A stretch of DNA of 64,000 nt from Thiothrix lacustris DSM 21227 (GTDB lineage Bacteria; Pseudomonadota; Gammaproteobacteria; Thiotrichales; Thiotrichaceae), in assembly GCF_000621325.1 (NCBI RefSeq), contig NZ_JHYQ01000007.1, forward strand, positions 62,001-126,000. Direction: 5' to 3'. Within the stretch, counting starts at the first letter, position 1. Every line of letters begins with the position of its first letter. The notes under the pieces were generated by a model. The model was not told where the DNA came from and ran no database searches. It was given only the letters and a program-made list of their open reading frames with translations. The position numbers and the translations under genes are program-made. This document shows, one piece after another, positions 9,061 through 19,349 of the stretch.

Positions 9061-10363
9061 GGTTATGTCTCACAAAGCAGTTACTGAACCGCTTTAATTG
9101 AAATTGAAAGCGTTGGTATAAGGTAGTGGCGTGCGTCGGCTGTGCTTCACGGATTTTTTCCAGCAAGGCGTCGTAGACAAACAGGTTTTGAAGGTCGACC
9201 TTCAAGCCTTGCAACACCAGCAATTCGGCGACAGGCAGGTAATCGCCACCGCGCCAGTATAAATAATAGGGCAGGGCATAAGGCATGACCTTGCCCAAAC
9301 TCACTAAAGAATCCGTTGCCGCGACCCGTTCCAGCAAGCCTTGCGGCTGTGCTAAATCAATGTCGAACAGGGTTTGCAGTGCCGTTTCAATTTCTGTGAT
9401 TACCGTCGCTTCAACCGGTAGCCCCATCTGGCAGGTGTAAGTGTGGTAGTTGAGCCAATGCCCCAACAACACCCGTGCATCTGCGACGGTTTGGCTGGTT
9501 TTGCGCTGATAGTAATCGCGAATACGCGGCGTTGCCCAGACGTGGTTTGCCAGCGTCACAGGGTGATCAGCCAGTACACACACTTGCGTCATCCCGAATG
9601 GCTCGATGTGACACCATGCAAAACCGGCTTGGCTTGCCAAATCCGCCAGCTTTTCCGGTGATAGCAGGAAATAATGCGCTCCCGGTGACAAAGCGGCGAG
9701 TAACTCACCCGGCGGCGTTTGCAGGTTTAATGCGCCAGCCCTCGGTGTGGTTAACAGCAGGATGCCATTGGGTGTCAGCGAGCGTTTGATTTCTTGCAAA
9801 AAAATCAAAGGATCAGCGACATGTTCCAGCACTTCCGTGGCATAAATGAAATCAAATAGTTTGCCCTGAAGACTGCTGGCTTCATGCAGGTACTGCGGCA
9901 GAATCGGCACTTCCAGCAGACGTGAACCCATTACACCATACGCGGAAGGTTCCAAGCCTATTACGGTGTCGGCATTCCACATTGTTCGGCAATAATCCAG
10001 CGTGACCCCGGCATTGCAGCCGATTTCCAGCACTGAACGGAATGGCGTAAACGGTAAGCGTTCCAACAGGCTCACTTTCCAGTCTAGCCCGCCAACGATT
10101 TCCAGATAATGGTAGATGTAGTAAGGGAAGTCAGGGTCTTGCAGAATAATCTGGGTATCAGGATACGGGACGAGAAAACGTTCCATAGCTGGAAACCATG
10201 CACTTTTGCAGCTACCGCACTCAGCAACATCCATAACGCCCAAATCGCTTGCCCAATGGGCAACTTTGAGAATCAAGTGGTTGTGCTGGGTATTGCCACA
10301 AAGCCGACAGGCATCCGTGGTGACAGGACGCGGGTTGTACCAAACGACCCGATCATTTTGCAT
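9053..10363 (-). CDS. Class I SAM-dependent methyltransferase with N-terminal zinc ribbon
   Basis: The N terminus carries two CxxC pairs (Cys19/22 and Cys49/52), typical of a small zinc ribbon. A Rossmann methyltransferase domain follows, with VLEIGCNAGVTLDYC (motif I) and FIYATEVLEHVADPL (motifs II/III), and then about 180 residues of uncharacterised C-terminal region. The layout recalls sugar C-methyltransferases, but the substrate cannot be told from sequence. It sits between ahcY and metF in an operon of SAM metabolism. A 10-bp hairpin separates it from ahcY. AAGG lies 8 bases before the ATG. Confidence 0.75.
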   Translation of the reverse strand: MQNDRVVWYNPRPVTTDACRLCGNTQHNHLILKVAHWASDLGVMDVAECGSCKSAWFPAMERFLVPYPDTQIILQDPDFPYYIYHYLEIVGGLDWKVSLLERLPFTPFRSVLEIGCNAGVTLDYCRTMWNADTVIGLEPSAYGVMGSRLLEVPILPQYLHEASSLQGKLFDFIYATEVLEHVADPLIFLQEIKRSLTPNGILLLTTPRAGALNLQTPPGELLAALSPGAHYFLLSPEKLADLASQAGFAWCHIEPFGMTQVCVLADHPVTLANHVWATPRIRDYYQRKTSQTVADARVLLGHWLNYHTYTCQMGLPVEATVITEIETALQTLFDIDLAQPQGLLERVAATDSLVSLGKVMPYALPYYLYWRGGDYLPVAELLVLQGLKVDLQNLFVYDALLEKIREAQPTHATTLYQRFQFQLKRFSNCFVRHNHD

Positions 10364-10380
10364 GGTGATTGCCTTTGAAG

Positions 10381-10405
10381 AAAGGGGAAGTGAATCTTCC
10401 CCTTT
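10381..10405 (-). terminator. Intercistronic hairpin between ahcY and the methyltransferase gene
   Basis: A perfect 10-bp stem (AAAGGGGAAG / CTTCCCCTTT) with a 5-base loop, followed on the minus strand by a short T-rich run (TTTTCTTC). It may be a partial terminator or an RNA-stability element that lowers expression of the three distal genes relative to metK-ahcY. Confidence 0.5.
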
Positions 10406-10423
10406 ACGCTACGTTTTTGCTAC

Positions 10424-11830
10424 TTAGTAACGGTAATGGTCAGCTTTGTAGGGGCCTTCCACCGGAACATCAATGTAATCCGCTTGCGTTTGAGTCAGTT
10501 CGCTCAGTTGCGCGTTGAGTGTTTTCAACTGTAAGCGAGCCACTTTTTCGTCCAAATGCTTCGGCAGAATGTAAATGCCCAGTGGGTATTTGCCAGAATC
10601 ACGTTCTGCCCACAACTCGATTTGCGCGATGGTTTGGTTCGCAAAAGAAGAGGACATGACGTAAGACGGGTGACCTGTTGCACAGCCCAAGTTCACCAAG
10701 CGACCTTGTGCCAGCAGGGTAATGCGCTTGCCATCAGGGAAAATAACGTGGTCAACTTGTGGTTTGATTTCATCCCACTCGTACTGTTCCAGTGAGGCTA
10801 CGTCGATTTCGTTATCAAAGTGACCGATGTTGCAAACGATGGCTTCGTTTTTCATCGCCTTCATGTGGTCATGGTTGATCACGTGGAAGTTGCCCGTTGC
10901 AGTCACGAAAATGTCTGCTTTGTCAGCAGCGTATTCCATAGTGACCACGCGGTAGCCTTCCATTGCCGCTTGCAGGGCGCAGATGGGGTCGATTTCTGTT
11001 ACCCAAACTTGTGCAGACAGCGCACGCAACGCTTGGCAAGAGCCTTTGCCCACGTCACCGTAACCGGCAACTACCGCGACTTTACCGGCAATCATGACGT
11101 CGGTAGCACGCTTGATGCTATCCACAAGTGATTCACGGCAGCCGTACAGGTTGTCGAACTTGGATTTGGTGACGGAATCGTTGACGTTGATCGCTGGGAA
11201 TTTCAGCTCACCACGGGCGTGCATTTGATACAAACGGTGTACGCCAGTGGTGGTTTCTTCGGTCACGCCACGGATTTCAGCCAGACGGGTGCTGTACCAG
11301 TTCGGGGACGTTTCCAGACGTGCACGGATAGCCGCGTACAGGAAGGTTTCTTCTTCGGAAGTCGGTTTGCTCACGATGCTGATGTCTTTTTCAGCGCGTG
11401 CGCCCAGATGCAGCAGCAGGGTGGCATCACCGCCGTCATCCAGAATCATGTTGGCTTGTTCGCCATTAGGCCATTCGAAGATTTTGTGGGTGTAGTCCCA
11501 GTATTCTTCCAGTGATTCACCTTTGAAGGCGAATACCGGTGTGCCCGTTGCCGCGATGGCTGCTGCGGCGTGATCTTGCGTAGAATAGATGTTGCAAGAA
11601 GCCCAGCGCACGTCTGCGCCCAGTTCTTTCAGGGTTTCGATCAGCACAGCCGTTTGGATGGTCATGTGCAATGAACCCGCGATGCGTGCACCTGCCAGTG
11701 GTTTGGCTGTGGCGAATTCACGACGGATCATCATCAAACCCGGCATTTCGTGTTCCGCGACGTTGAGTTCCTTGCGGCCCCAGGCAGCAAGACCCATGTC
11801 GGCTACGATGTAGTCGTTAAACGTTGTCAT
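10424..11830 (-). CDS. ahcY: Adenosylhomocysteinase
   Basis: NAD-dependent hydrolysis of S-adenosylhomocysteine to adenosine and homocysteine. Strong signatures: the NAD loop [39 protein letters not shown] and the conserved C terminus ending KADHYRY. The frame is open further upstream, but ATG at 11830 ([15 protein letters not shown]) has AGGAGA 8 bases before it and matches the family start, giving 468 aa. It lies 20 bases behind metK and shares the SAH riboswitch of that operon. Confidence 0.97.
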   Translation of the reverse strand: MTTFNDYIVADMGLAAWGRKELNVAEHEMPGLMMIRREFATAKPLAGARIAGSLHMTIQTAVLIETLKELGADVRWASCNIYSTQDHAAAAIAATGTPVFAFKGESLEEYWDYTHKIFEWPNGEQANMILDDGGDATLLLHLGARAEKDISIVSKPTSEEETFLYAAIRARLETSPNWYSTRLAEIRGVTEETTTGVHRLYQMHARGELKFPAINVNDSVTKSKFDNLYGCRESLVDSIKRATDVMIAGKVAVVAGYGDVGKGSCQALRALSAQVWVTEIDPICALQAAMEGYRVVTMEYAADKADIFVTATGNFHVINHDHMKAMKNEAIVCNIGHFDNEIDVASLEQYEWDEIKPQVDHVIFPDGKRITLLAQGRLVNLGCATGHPSYVMSSSFANQTIAQIELWAERDSGKYPLGIYILPKHLDEKVARLQLKTLNAQLSELTQTQADYIDVPVEGPYKADHYRY

Positions 11831-11850
11831 ATTGTCATCTCCTAAATTTT

Positions 11851-13014
11851 TTACAGGCCAGCGGCAGAGCGCAGGGCAGCAGCTTTGTCGGTACGTTCCC
11901 ACGGTAGGTCGAGGTCTTTACGACCGAAGTGACCGTAAGCCGCCGTGCCGCGATAGATTGGGCGCAGCAGGTCGAGCATTTTGGTGATGCCGTAAGGGCG
12001 CAGGTCGAAGTGTTCGCGTACCAGATCAGCGATCAGGGTTTCATCGACCGTATTAGTGCCGAAGGTTTCAACCGTGATGGAGGTGGGTTGCGCCACGCCG
12101 ATAGCGTAGGAGACTTGAATTTCGCAACGTTCTGCCAAGCCTGCTGCGACGATGTTTTTCGCCACATAACGCGCTGCATAAGCGGCAGAACGGTCAACTT
12201 TGGAAGGATCTTTGCCGGAGAATGCGCCGCCACCGTGACGCGCCATGCCGCCGTAAGTGTCAACGATGATTTTGCGCCCAGTCAGACCGCAGTCGCCCAC
12301 AGGACCACCGATCACGAAGTTGCCGGTCGGGTTGATGTGGTATTGCGTGCCAGCGTGCAGCCATTCTTCTGGTAGGACTGGCTTGATGACGTGTTCCAGC
12401 ACGGCGCTGCGCAGGTCGTCAAGGCTGATCTCAGGGTTGTGCTGGGTAGACAGTACCACTGCGTCGATGGCAACGATTTTGCCTGCTTCGTAACGCACAG
12501 TGACTTGGGATTTTGCATCCGGGCGCAGCCAAGGCAGCGTGCCGTTTTTACGCATATCCGCTTGTTGCTTTACCAGACGGTGGGAATAGGTCAGTGCCGC
12601 TGGCATCAGTACGTCAGTTTCATTGCTGGCGTAACCGAACATCAAGCCTTGGTCGCCCGCGCCTTGGTCTTCTGGTTTGGCACGGTCAACGCCCATGGCG
12701 ATGTCGGGGGATTGCTTGCCGAGTGCATTGATGACCGCGCACGTGTGGCCGTCGAAACCAATTTCGGAGTTGTTGTAGCCGATGTCGTTAACCACGCCAC
12801 GCACGATGCCTTCGTAGTCAATTTCAGCATTGGTGGTGATTTCGCCTGCCAGTACGACCATGCCGGTCTTGGTCAGGGTTTCGCAGGCAACGCGTGCATA
12901 CGGGTCTTTGGCGATGATCGCGTCCAGAATGGCGTCGGATACCTGATCCGCCATTTTGTCCGGGTGGCCTTCGGAAACAGACTCAGAAGTGAAGAGGTAG
13001 CTTCTCTCAGTCAT
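11851..13014 (-). CDS. metK: S-adenosylmethionine synthetase
   Basis: Makes SAM from methionine and ATP. Signatures: [20 protein letters not shown] at the N terminus, [12 protein letters not shown], the [19 protein letters not shown] loop and 387 aa, all typical. AGGAGA lies a few bases before the ATG. It is the first gene of a minus-strand operon (metK, ahcY, methyltransferase, metF, rsmE). The leader between 13015 and about 13160 contains an SAH riboswitch. Confidence 0.97.
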   Translation of the reverse strand: MTERSYLFTSESVSEGHPDKMADQVSDAILDAIIAKDPYARVACETLTKTGMVVLAGEITTNAEIDYEGIVRGVVNDIGYNNSEIGFDGHTCAVINALGKQSPDIAMGVDRAKPEDQGAGDQGLMFGYASNETDVLMPAALTYSHRLVKQQADMRKNGTLPWLRPDAKSQVTVRYEAGKIVAIDAVVLSTQHNPEISLDDLRSAVLEHVIKPVLPEEWLHAGTQYHINPTGNFVIGGPVGDCGLTGRKIIVDTYGGMARHGGGAFSGKDPSKVDRSAAYAARYVAKNIVAAGLAERCEIQVSYAIGVAQPTSITVETFGTNTVDETLIADLVREHFDLRPYGITKMLDLLRPIYRGTAAYGHFGRKDLDLPWERTDKAAALRSAAGL

Positions 13015-13043
13015 TAAAGTTCTCCTAAATAAAAATTAAATGA

Positions 13044-13115
13044 CTGAGCGCCGTTGGTATGTTCAACCATTATCTGAGCCTGGCGGGATGCTTCCCGTCG
13101 CAACGCTCCTCAGAT
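13044..13115 (-). promoter_or_regulatory. S-adenosylhomocysteine (SAH) riboswitch
   Basis: Read on the minus strand, a perfect 7-bp stem (ATCTGAG at 13115-13109 with CTCAGAT at 13078-13072) encloses GAGCGTTGCGA, a CGGG/CCCG hairpin (13097-13084) and CCAGG. The downstream strand CGCTC (13050-13046) can pair with GAGCG (13108-13104) to close an H-type pseudoknot. The order GAGGAGCG, TGCGAC, GCCAGGCTC, AACGGCGCTCA is that of the known SAH riboswitch class, which turns genes on when SAH accumulates. The metK ribosome site lies about 20 bases downstream. Confidence 0.88.
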
Positions 13116-13165
13116 ACCATGGGTTGCGGATAACTAACTAGCCTTGTCAGCTCCCGACGAGCGGC

Positions 13166-13193
13166 ATAATAGCGAAAACAAATCCATGTTGCA
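13166..13193 (-). promoter_or_regulatory. Possible sigma70-type promoter for the metK operon
   Basis: On the minus strand TGCAAC (13193-13188) and TATTAT (13171-13166) are separated by 16 bases. The start point would lie about 45 bases before the SAH riboswitch. The fit is moderate and untested. Confidence 0.4.
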
Positions 13194-13201
13194 CCATTCC
13201 T

Positions 13202-13240
13202 CACCCCGGAAAGTGATAAAAAAATCACATAAATGGGGTG
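13202..13240. repeat. Nested inverted repeat in the metK/tkt intergenic region
   Basis: Two concentric dyads share one centre: GTGAT/ATCAC separated by six A bases, and CACCCC/GGGGTG outside it. It lies about 130 bases before tkt and upstream of the putative metK promoter. It could be an operator. The rest of the 356-base gap holds the riboswitch and probably the tkt promoter in the AT-rich stretch 13290-13340. Confidence 0.4.
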
Positions 13241-13370
13241 TGCCCTATCTAACAAGGGAGAGTTGCCCCCTTAGCAGAAGTCCGCCACAATACAAGACAT
13301 TATACCGCCTGCATAATAAATATACAAAAGGCTCGAATGCTATCGATTCAAAACTACAGGAGACCCATCA

Positions 13371-15365
13371 ATGACTACACGCCGCGAGCTGGCTAACGCA
13401 ATCCGCGTTTTGGCAATGGATGCCGTACAAAAAGCAAATTCCGGGCATCCGGGCGCACCGATGGGCATGGCAGACATTGCCGAAGTCCTCTATAACGATT
13501 TCATGTCACACAATCCGCAAAACCCCAAGTGGGTCAACCGTGACCGCTTTGTGATGTCTAACGGCCATGCCTCCATGTTGCCGTACTCTGTGCTGCACCT
13601 GACAGGCTATGACCTGAGCATGGATGACCTGAAAGCTTTCCGCCAATTGCATTCCAAAACCCCAGGCCACCCGGAATACGGTTACGCGCCGGGTATTGAA
13701 ACCACTACCGGCCCACTCGGTCAAGGCATCACCAATGCCGTGGGTATGGCGCTGGCAGAAAAAATTCTGGGTGCGCAATTCAACAAGCCGGGTCACACCA
13801 TTGTTGACCATTACAGCTATGTGTTCCTTGGCGATGGCTGCTTGATGGAAGGCATTTCCCATGAAGCGTGTTCATTCGCAGGCACGATGGGTCTGGGCAA
13901 ACTGATTTGCTTCTACGACGACAACAATATCTCCATCGACGGCGAAGTCGACGGCTGGTTCACAGACGATACCCCTAAGCGTTTTGAAGCTTACGGCTGG
14001 CACGTACTGAGCGTTGACGGTCACGATGCTGATGCAATCAAGGCAGCCGTTGTGGCAGCGAAAGCTGAAACCAACAAGCCCACCATGATTTGCTGCAAAA
14101 CCACCATCGGTTTTGGTTCACCGAACAAGGCTGGTTCACACGACTGCCACGGTGCAGCACTGGGTGATGCAGAAGTTGCGCTGACCCGTGCACAACTGGG
14201 TTGGGCTCATGCGCCATTCGAGATTCCTGCTAACGTTTACGCAGGTTGGGATGCGAAAGCCAAAGGTGCAGCGGCTGAAGAAGCGTGGAACGGTACGTTT
14301 GCAGCTTATGCGGCGGCATTCCCTGCTGAAGCGGCTGAATTCAAGCGCCGTATGGCTGGCGAACTGCCTGCTAACTGGGCGGAAGAATCTGCGAAAGCGA
14401 TTGCGGCGATTGATGCGAAAGCAGAATCTCCAGCGACGCGCGTGGCGTCCAAGAATGCGCTGGATGCGTTTGCACCACTGCTGCCTGAATTCCTCGGCGG
14501 CTCTGCTGACCTGACGCCTTCCAACAATACCTTCAACAAAATGAGCAAGCACATCAGTGCGGGTCATGGTAAAGCGCAAGACTTCAGCGGCAACTACCTG
14601 TCTTACGGTGTGCGCGAATTCGGTATGAGCGCGATCATGAACGGCATGACCCTGCACGGCGGTTTGCTGCCTTACGGTGCGACCTTCCTGATGTTCTCTG
14701 AATATGCCCGTAACGCGCTGCGTATGGCTGCGTTGATGAATATTCAGACGATCTTCGTGTACACCCATGACTCTATCGGTCTGGGCGAAGACGGCCCGAC
14801 TCACCAAGCAGTTGAGCAAATCCCGACCTTGCGCATGATCCCACGCATGTCGGTATGGCGTCCTTGTGATGCAGTGGAAACAGCGGTTTGCTGGAAACAC
14901 GCGATTGAATACAAAGGCCCTAGCACGCTGATCTTCTCGCGCCAGAACCTCAAGCATCAAACCCGCGATGCCGCGACCCTTGCCAATATCGCTAAGGGTG
15001 GTTACATCCTGAAAGATACCGCTGGCACACCTGACGTGATCGTGATTGCAACAGGTTCTGAAGTGCAGTTGGCGATGGAAGCCGCCGCCGCTTCTGACAA
15101 GAAAGTGCGCGTGGTTTCCATGCCATCCACTGACGTGTTTGACGCACAAGACGCAGCGTACAAAGAATCTGTCCTGCCCGCAGCCGTGACTGCGCGTGTT
15201 GCAGTAGAAGCAGCGATCGGTGATGGATGGTATAAATATGTCGGACTGAATGGTAAAGTTGTCTGTATGACGACGTTCGGTGAATCTGCCCCAGCGGATC
15301 AATTGTTCAAGCAATTTGGCTTCACTGCCGAAAACGTCTTGAACGCGATCAATAGCGTCGCATAA
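13371..15365 (+). CDS. tkt: Transketolase
   Basis: Thiamine-diphosphate enzyme of the pentose phosphate and Calvin cycles that moves two-carbon units between sugar phosphates. Signatures: [13 protein letters not shown] at the N terminus, the ThDP/Mg motif [29 protein letters not shown] and [19 protein letters not shown]-like sequence (here THQAVEQIP). Length 664 aa is normal. AGGAGA precedes the ATG. It heads the run tkt-gap-pgk-pyk-fba, an arrangement common in autotrophic proteobacteria where these enzymes also serve CO2 fixation. Confidence 0.97.
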   Translation: MTTRRELANAIRVLAMDAVQKANSGHPGAPMGMADIAEVLYNDFMSHNPQNPKWVNRDRFVMSNGHASMLPYSVLHLTGYDLSMDDLKAFRQLHSKTPGHPEYGYAPGIETTTGPLGQGITNAVGMALAEKILGAQFNKPGHTIVDHYSYVFLGDGCLMEGISHEACSFAGTMGLGKLICFYDDNNISIDGEVDGWFTDDTPKRFEAYGWHVLSVDGHDADAIKAAVVAAKAETNKPTMICCKTTIGFGSPNKAGSHDCHGAALGDAEVALTRAQLGWAHAPFEIPANVYAGWDAKAKGAAAEEAWNGTFAAYAAAFPAEAAEFKRRMAGELPANWAEESAKAIAAIDAKAESPATRVASKNALDAFAPLLPEFLGGSADLTPSNNTFNKMSKHISAGHGKAQDFSGNYLSYGVREFGMSAIMNGMTLHGGLLPYGATFLMFSEYARNALRMAALMNIQTIFVYTHDSIGLGEDGPTHQAVEQIPTLRMIPRMSVWRPCDAVETAVCWKHAIEYKGPSTLIFSRQNLKHQTRDAATLANIAKGGYILKDTAGTPDVIVIATGSEVQLAMEAAAASDKKVRVVSMPSTDVFDAQDAAYKESVLPAAVTARVAVEAAIGDGWYKYVGLNGKVVCMTTFGESAPADQLFKQFGFTAENVLNAINSVA

Positions 15366-15380
15366 GCAAATCGACAACCG

Positions 15381-15406
15381 GCGGCTTTTCTGAGGAGGGG
15401 AGCCGC
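15381..15406 (+). other. Hairpin between tkt and gap
   Basis: GCGGCT pairs with AGCCGC, and the stem can be extended by G-T pairs. No clear T-run follows, so it is more likely an mRNA-processing or stability element than a full terminator. Confidence 0.4.
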
Positions 15407-15443
15407 TACTCATTTTATCTGATTAATTTTAGAGGAGTTCTTC

Positions 15444-16448
15444 ATGACAATTAAAGTTGGCATCAATGGTTTTGGTCGTATCGGTCGTATGGCTTTCCGC
15501 GCTATCGCCAAAGATTTTCCTGGTATCGAAGTTGTCGGTATCAATGACCTGCTGGCAGCTGATTACCTTGCATACATGCTGAAATACGATTCCGTACACG
15601 GTCGTTTCGGTGGTGATGTTGCGGTTGACGGCAATAACCTGCTGGTTAACGGCAAAACAGTACGCCTGACGGCTGAACGCGATCCTGCCAACCTGAAATG
15701 GGGCGACATCGGCGTTGACATCGTGCTGGAATGCACGGGCTTCTTCCTCGACGAAGCAGGCTGCCAGAAGCACATCGAAGCAGGCGCGAAGAAAGTGGTT
15801 ATGTCCGCTCCTTCCAAAGATACCACCCCGATGTTCGTTTATGGCGTAAACCACAACACTTACGCCGGTCAAGCGATCATTTCTGCGGCATCTTGCACCA
15901 CTAACTGCTTGGCACCTGTTGCGAAAGTTCTGAACGACACTTGGGGCATCAAGCGTGGCCTGATGACTACCGTTCACGCAGCGACGGCTACCCAGAAGAC
16001 GGTTGACGGCCCTTCCATGAAAGACTGGCGCGGTGGTCGTGGTATTTTGGAAAACATCATTCCATCCTCCACCGGTGCTGCTAAAGCAGTTGGCGTGGTA
16101 CTGCCAGAGCTGAAAGGCAAACTGACGGGTATGGCGTTCCGCGTGCCTACTTCTGACGTTTCCGTGGTTGACTTGACGGTTGAGCTGAACAAAGAAGCGA
16201 CTTACGCTGACATCTGTGCAGCCATGAAAGCAGCGGCTACCACTGGCGAGATGAGCAAGACACTGGGCTACACCGACGAGAAAGTGGTTTCCACTGACTT
16301 CCGTGGTGTTGGCTTCTCTTCCATCTTTGATGCTGAAGCGGGTATCGCGCTGGATGGCACCTTCGTGAAAGTCGTGGCTTGGTACGACAACGAATACGGC
16401 TATACCGCTAACATGCTGCGCTTTGTTGAGCACGTAGCAGCGAACTAA
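15444..16448 (+). CDS. gap: Glyceraldehyde-3-phosphate dehydrogenase, type I
   Basis: Interconverts glyceraldehyde-3-phosphate and 1,3-bisphosphoglycerate. The NAD(P)-binding start [13 protein letters not shown], the catalytic Cys in [10 protein letters not shown] (about residue 152), the [11 protein letters not shown] segment and WYDNEYGY near the C terminus are all present. Length 334 aa. GAGGAG lies before the ATG. Second gene of the glycolytic/Calvin run, with 78 bases to tkt and 106 to pgk. Confidence 0.97.
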   Translation: MTIKVGINGFGRIGRMAFRAIAKDFPGIEVVGINDLLAADYLAYMLKYDSVHGRFGGDVAVDGNNLLVNGKTVRLTAERDPANLKWGDIGVDIVLECTGFFLDEAGCQKHIEAGAKKVVMSAPSKDTTPMFVYGVNHNTYAGQAIISAASCTTNCLAPVAKVLNDTWGIKRGLMTTVHAATATQKTVDGPSMKDWRGGRGILENIIPSSTGAAKAVGVVLPELKGKLTGMAFRVPTSDVSVVDLTVELNKEATYADICAAMKAAATTGEMSKTLGYTDEKVVSTDFRGVGFSSIFDAEAGIALDGTFVKVVAWYDNEYGYTANMLRFVEHVAAN

Positions 16449-16455
16449 GGTTCAA

Positions 16456-16486
16456 AGGATGGGCGGGGAATCTCTCGCCCTCCTTC
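16456..16486 (+). other. Hairpin between gap and pgk
   Basis: AAGGA and GGGCG, separated by one bulged T, pair with CGCCC and TCCTT around a 10-base loop. No T-run follows. It probably sets relative mRNA stability of gap and pgk. Confidence 0.45.
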
Positions 16487-16554
16487 CCAGATCACTCAAA
16501 TAAATCATCCACGCTTTATTTGACTGATTTGATTTCTGCAAGGAGTTTCACCAC

Positions 16555-17736
16555 ATGGCTTTCATCAAAATGACCGACTTGGATCTGAAGGGCAAACGTG
16601 TCCTGATCCGCGCCGACCTGAATGTACCTGTCAAAGACGGCAAAGTTACTTCCGACGCCCGTATTACTGCTTCCATGCCGACGATTGAGCACGCCATGAA
16701 AGCTGGTGCGAAAGTCATGGTCATGTCTCACCGTGGTCGCCCGACCGAAGGTGAAGTGGATGAAGCCAACTCCATGCAGCCTATCGCTGAAGACATGAGC
16801 GCTAAGCTGGGCAAAGATGTTCGTCTGGTCAAGGACTACATCAACGGTGGTTTTGACGTTGCCGAAGGCGAAGTTGTCCTGCTGGAAAATGTACGCTTCA
16901 ACGCTGGTGAAAAGAAAGACAACGAAGAGCTGGCAAAGAAATATGCCGCCCTGTGCGATATTTTCGTGATGGATGCTTTCGGTACAGCGCACCGTGCGCA
17001 AGCTTCTACCCACGGCGCGGGCAAGTTTGCCCCAGTCGCAGCCGCAGGCATCCTGCTAACGGAAGAACTGATTGCACTGGACAAGGCGCTGGCAAAACCG
17101 GCACGCCCAATGGTAGCTATCGTCGGTGGTTCCAAAGTTTCCACCAAACTGACCGTGCTGGAAGCGCTTTCTGAAAAATGTGAGCAACTGGTTGTCGGTG
17201 GTGGTATTGCCAACACCTTCCTGAAAGCCACCGGCCACAACGTCGGCAAATCCCTGTGTGAAGACGATCTGGTTGATACAGCCAATGTCCTGATCAAGAA
17301 AATGACTGCTCGCGGCGCGACTATTCCTATCGCGGTTGACGTGGTGTGTGGCAAGAAATTCGACCCAGCCGAGCCAGCCGTATTGAAAGATGCCAAAGAC
17401 GTGGCTGACGACGACATGATTTTCGACATCGGCCCCAAGTCTGCACAAGAGCTGGTCGACATCATCATGAACGCTGGCACGGTGGTTTGGAATGGTCCGG
17501 TCGGTGTATTCGAGTTTGACCAATTCGGCGAAGGCACTAAAGCCATTTCAATGGCAATGGCTGAAACCAAAGCGTTCACGCTGGCGGGCGGTGGCGATAC
17601 TATCGCAGCGATTCAAAAATACGATATTTACGACAAGATTTCCTACATCTCCACTGCTGGCGGTGCTTTCCTGGAGTATCTGGAAGGCAAAACACTCCCG
17701 GCAGTTGCCATGCTGGAAGAACGCGCCAAAGGCTGA
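16555..17736 (+). CDS. pgk: Phosphoglycerate kinase
   Basis: Transfers phosphate between 1,3-bisphosphoglycerate and ADP. Signatures: [37 protein letters not shown], the [12 protein letters not shown] hinge region and the C-terminal GGGDTIAAI loop. Length 393 aa is typical. AAGGAG precedes the ATG. A strong terminator follows the stop, so pyk and fba need their own promoter. Confidence 0.97.
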   Translation: MAFIKMTDLDLKGKRVLIRADLNVPVKDGKVTSDARITASMPTIEHAMKAGAKVMVMSHRGRPTEGEVDEANSMQPIAEDMSAKLGKDVRLVKDYINGGFDVAEGEVVLLENVRFNAGEKKDNEELAKKYAALCDIFVMDAFGTAHRAQASTHGAGKFAPVAAAGILLTEELIALDKALAKPARPMVAIVGGSKVSTKLTVLEALSEKCEQLVVGGGIANTFLKATGHNVGKSLCEDDLVDTANVLIKKMTARGATIPIAVDVVCGKKFDPAEPAVLKDAKDVADDDMIFDIGPKSAQELVDIIMNAGTVVWNGPVGVFEFDQFGEGTKAISMAMAETKAFTLAGGGDTIAAIQKYDIYDKISYISTAGGAFLEYLEGKTLPAVAMLEERAKG

Positions 17737-17749
17737 TTAACTAAGCCCA

Positions 17750-17782
17750 CCATTGTCAGACTTTAGTCTGACAATGGTTTTT
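17750..17782 (+). terminator. Rho-independent terminator after pgk
   Basis: A perfect 12-bp stem (CCATTGTCAGAC / GTCTGACAATGG) with a TTTA loop, followed by TTTTT. It starts 14 bases after the pgk stop. Confidence 0.9.
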
Positions 17783-17863
17783 CAGTACATGATTTCATAA
17801 TACAACTATCATAGAACAAGCATAAACTAAGCACTTTACAGCACACAGTTAATAGGTAATACA

Positions 17864-19306
17864 TTGAGAAGGACTAAAATTGTAGCGACTATGGGGCCTG
17901 CTACAGACACGCCAGAGGCGATCGAAGCTATTATTCGGGCGGGTGTGGACGTAGTGCGGATGAATTTCTCACACGGTACACACGAAGAACATGCGGCGCG
18001 TGCCGTGTTGGTGCGTGAGTTGGCGCATAAAGTTGGACGAATAGTTGCCATTTTGGGTGACTTGCAAGGGCCAAAGTTACGTATTGCACGCTTTATCGAC
18101 GGTAAAATCACTCTGAAACCGGGTGATGCTTTCATCTTGGATGCAGAGCTTGCTGCCGATGCGGGCACGCAAGAGCGGGTCGGACTGGGTTACAAGGAAC
18201 TGATCAACGACGTGGTCGTCGGCGATGAACTCTGGTTGGATGATGGGCGTATTGTCTTGGAAATTACCGCATTGAAGGGGCAGGAAATCCATACCCGCGC
18301 TATCAATGGCGGTATTTTGTCCAATAATAAAGGCTTGAACCGTCGTGGCGGTGGTTTGAGTGCTGAAGCCCTCACGGATAAAGATAGGGAAGACATTGCC
18401 GCCGCCGCCAGCATTGGCGTGGATTTTCTGGCAGTGTCTTTCCCGCGTTCGGCGGCTGATATTCATGAAGCGCGTCGTCTGGCATTGGAAGCAGGTTGCA
18501 AAGCCGGGATCGTGGCCAAGATGGAACGTGCGGAAACGATGGAAGCAGCGATCCGCGATGAAATCATTCTGGCTTCAGATGTCATTATGATTGCACGGGG
18601 TGATTTGGGTGTGGAAATTGGCGATGCTAAGTTGCCACAAGCTCAAAAATGCCTGATAAGCCGTGCCCGTACCCTAAACCGTGCGGTCATCACTGCGACG
18701 CAGATGATGGAAACCATGATCGATAATCCGATCCCCACGCGTGCAGAAGTGTTTGACGTTGCCAATGCGGTCATGGATGGCACGGATGCGGTCATGCTAT
18801 CCGGCGAAACGGCGACGGGTAAACACCCTGCACTGGTGGTTAAAACGATGGCGGCTATTTGTGATGAGGCTGAAAATTCCAGCTATACCAGTCGGTCTGG
18901 GCATCGTATGGAAGAGCATTTCGAGCGTATCGATGAAGGTATCGCCATGGCAACCATGTACACGGCCAATCACATGGGTGTACGGGCGATTGCGACATTG
19001 ACCGAATCAGGTGCTACGCCGTTGTGGATGTCGCGGATTCGTTCCGGTATTCCGATTTACGCGTTAACGTCCCGCGATGCGGCTGCCCGGCGCGTGTGTA
19101 TGTACCGTGGTGTTTATCCGGTGAAATTGCACGAACCGATGAAAGACCCGAAAATCGCCAATCGCCAAGCCGTTGAGCTGATGATTGAAGAAGGTATCGT
19201 GGAAAATGGTGACCTGGTCATTATCACCAAGGGTGATTTTATGGGCATTAAGGGTGGTACCAACCAGCTCAAAATTCTGCGCGTTGGTGAGCATCAGAAT
19301 GGTTAA
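17864..19306 (+). CDS. pyk: Pyruvate kinase
   Basis: Makes pyruvate and ATP from phosphoenolpyruvate. It starts MRRTKIVATMGPATDTPE, the usual family N terminus. Other signatures: VRMNFSHGTHEEH, the MIARGDLGVEIG active-site loop, ITATQMMETMIDNPIPTRAE and DAVMLSGETATGKHP. The start is TTG at 17864, with AGGT 6 bases upstream, and no ATG fits better. Length 480 aa. It stands after the pgk terminator, so probably has its own promoter in the AT-rich 17790-17860 stretch. Confidence 0.96.
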   Translation: MRRTKIVATMGPATDTPEAIEAIIRAGVDVVRMNFSHGTHEEHAARAVLVRELAHKVGRIVAILGDLQGPKLRIARFIDGKITLKPGDAFILDAELAADAGTQERVGLGYKELINDVVVGDELWLDDGRIVLEITALKGQEIHTRAINGGILSNNKGLNRRGGGLSAEALTDKDREDIAAAASIGVDFLAVSFPRSAADIHEARRLALEAGCKAGIVAKMERAETMEAAIRDEIILASDVIMIARGDLGVEIGDAKLPQAQKCLISRARTLNRAVITATQMMETMIDNPIPTRAEVFDVANAVMDGTDAVMLSGETATGKHPALVVKTMAAICDEAENSSYTSRSGHRMEEHFERIDEGIAMATMYTANHMGVRAIATLTESGATPLWMSRIRSGIPIYALTSRDAAARRVCMYRGVYPVKLHEPMKDPKIANRQAVELMIEEGIVENGDLVIITKGDFMGIKGGTNQLKILRVGEHQNG

Positions 19307-19349
19307 GACACAATATATATAGTTTACATAACATTTCGAGGAGAACGAC

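Noticed and set aside
14136-15413. Long open frame (425 codons) on the strand opposite tkt
   Set aside because: It is the antisense shadow of a well-identified transketolase. The composition is Arg/His/Cys-rich with no family motif and no ribosome site.
15429-16433. 334-codon frame opposite gap, and similar long frames opposite pgk, moaA and metK
   Set aside because: They mirror strongly biased codon use of real genes and carry no protein motif.
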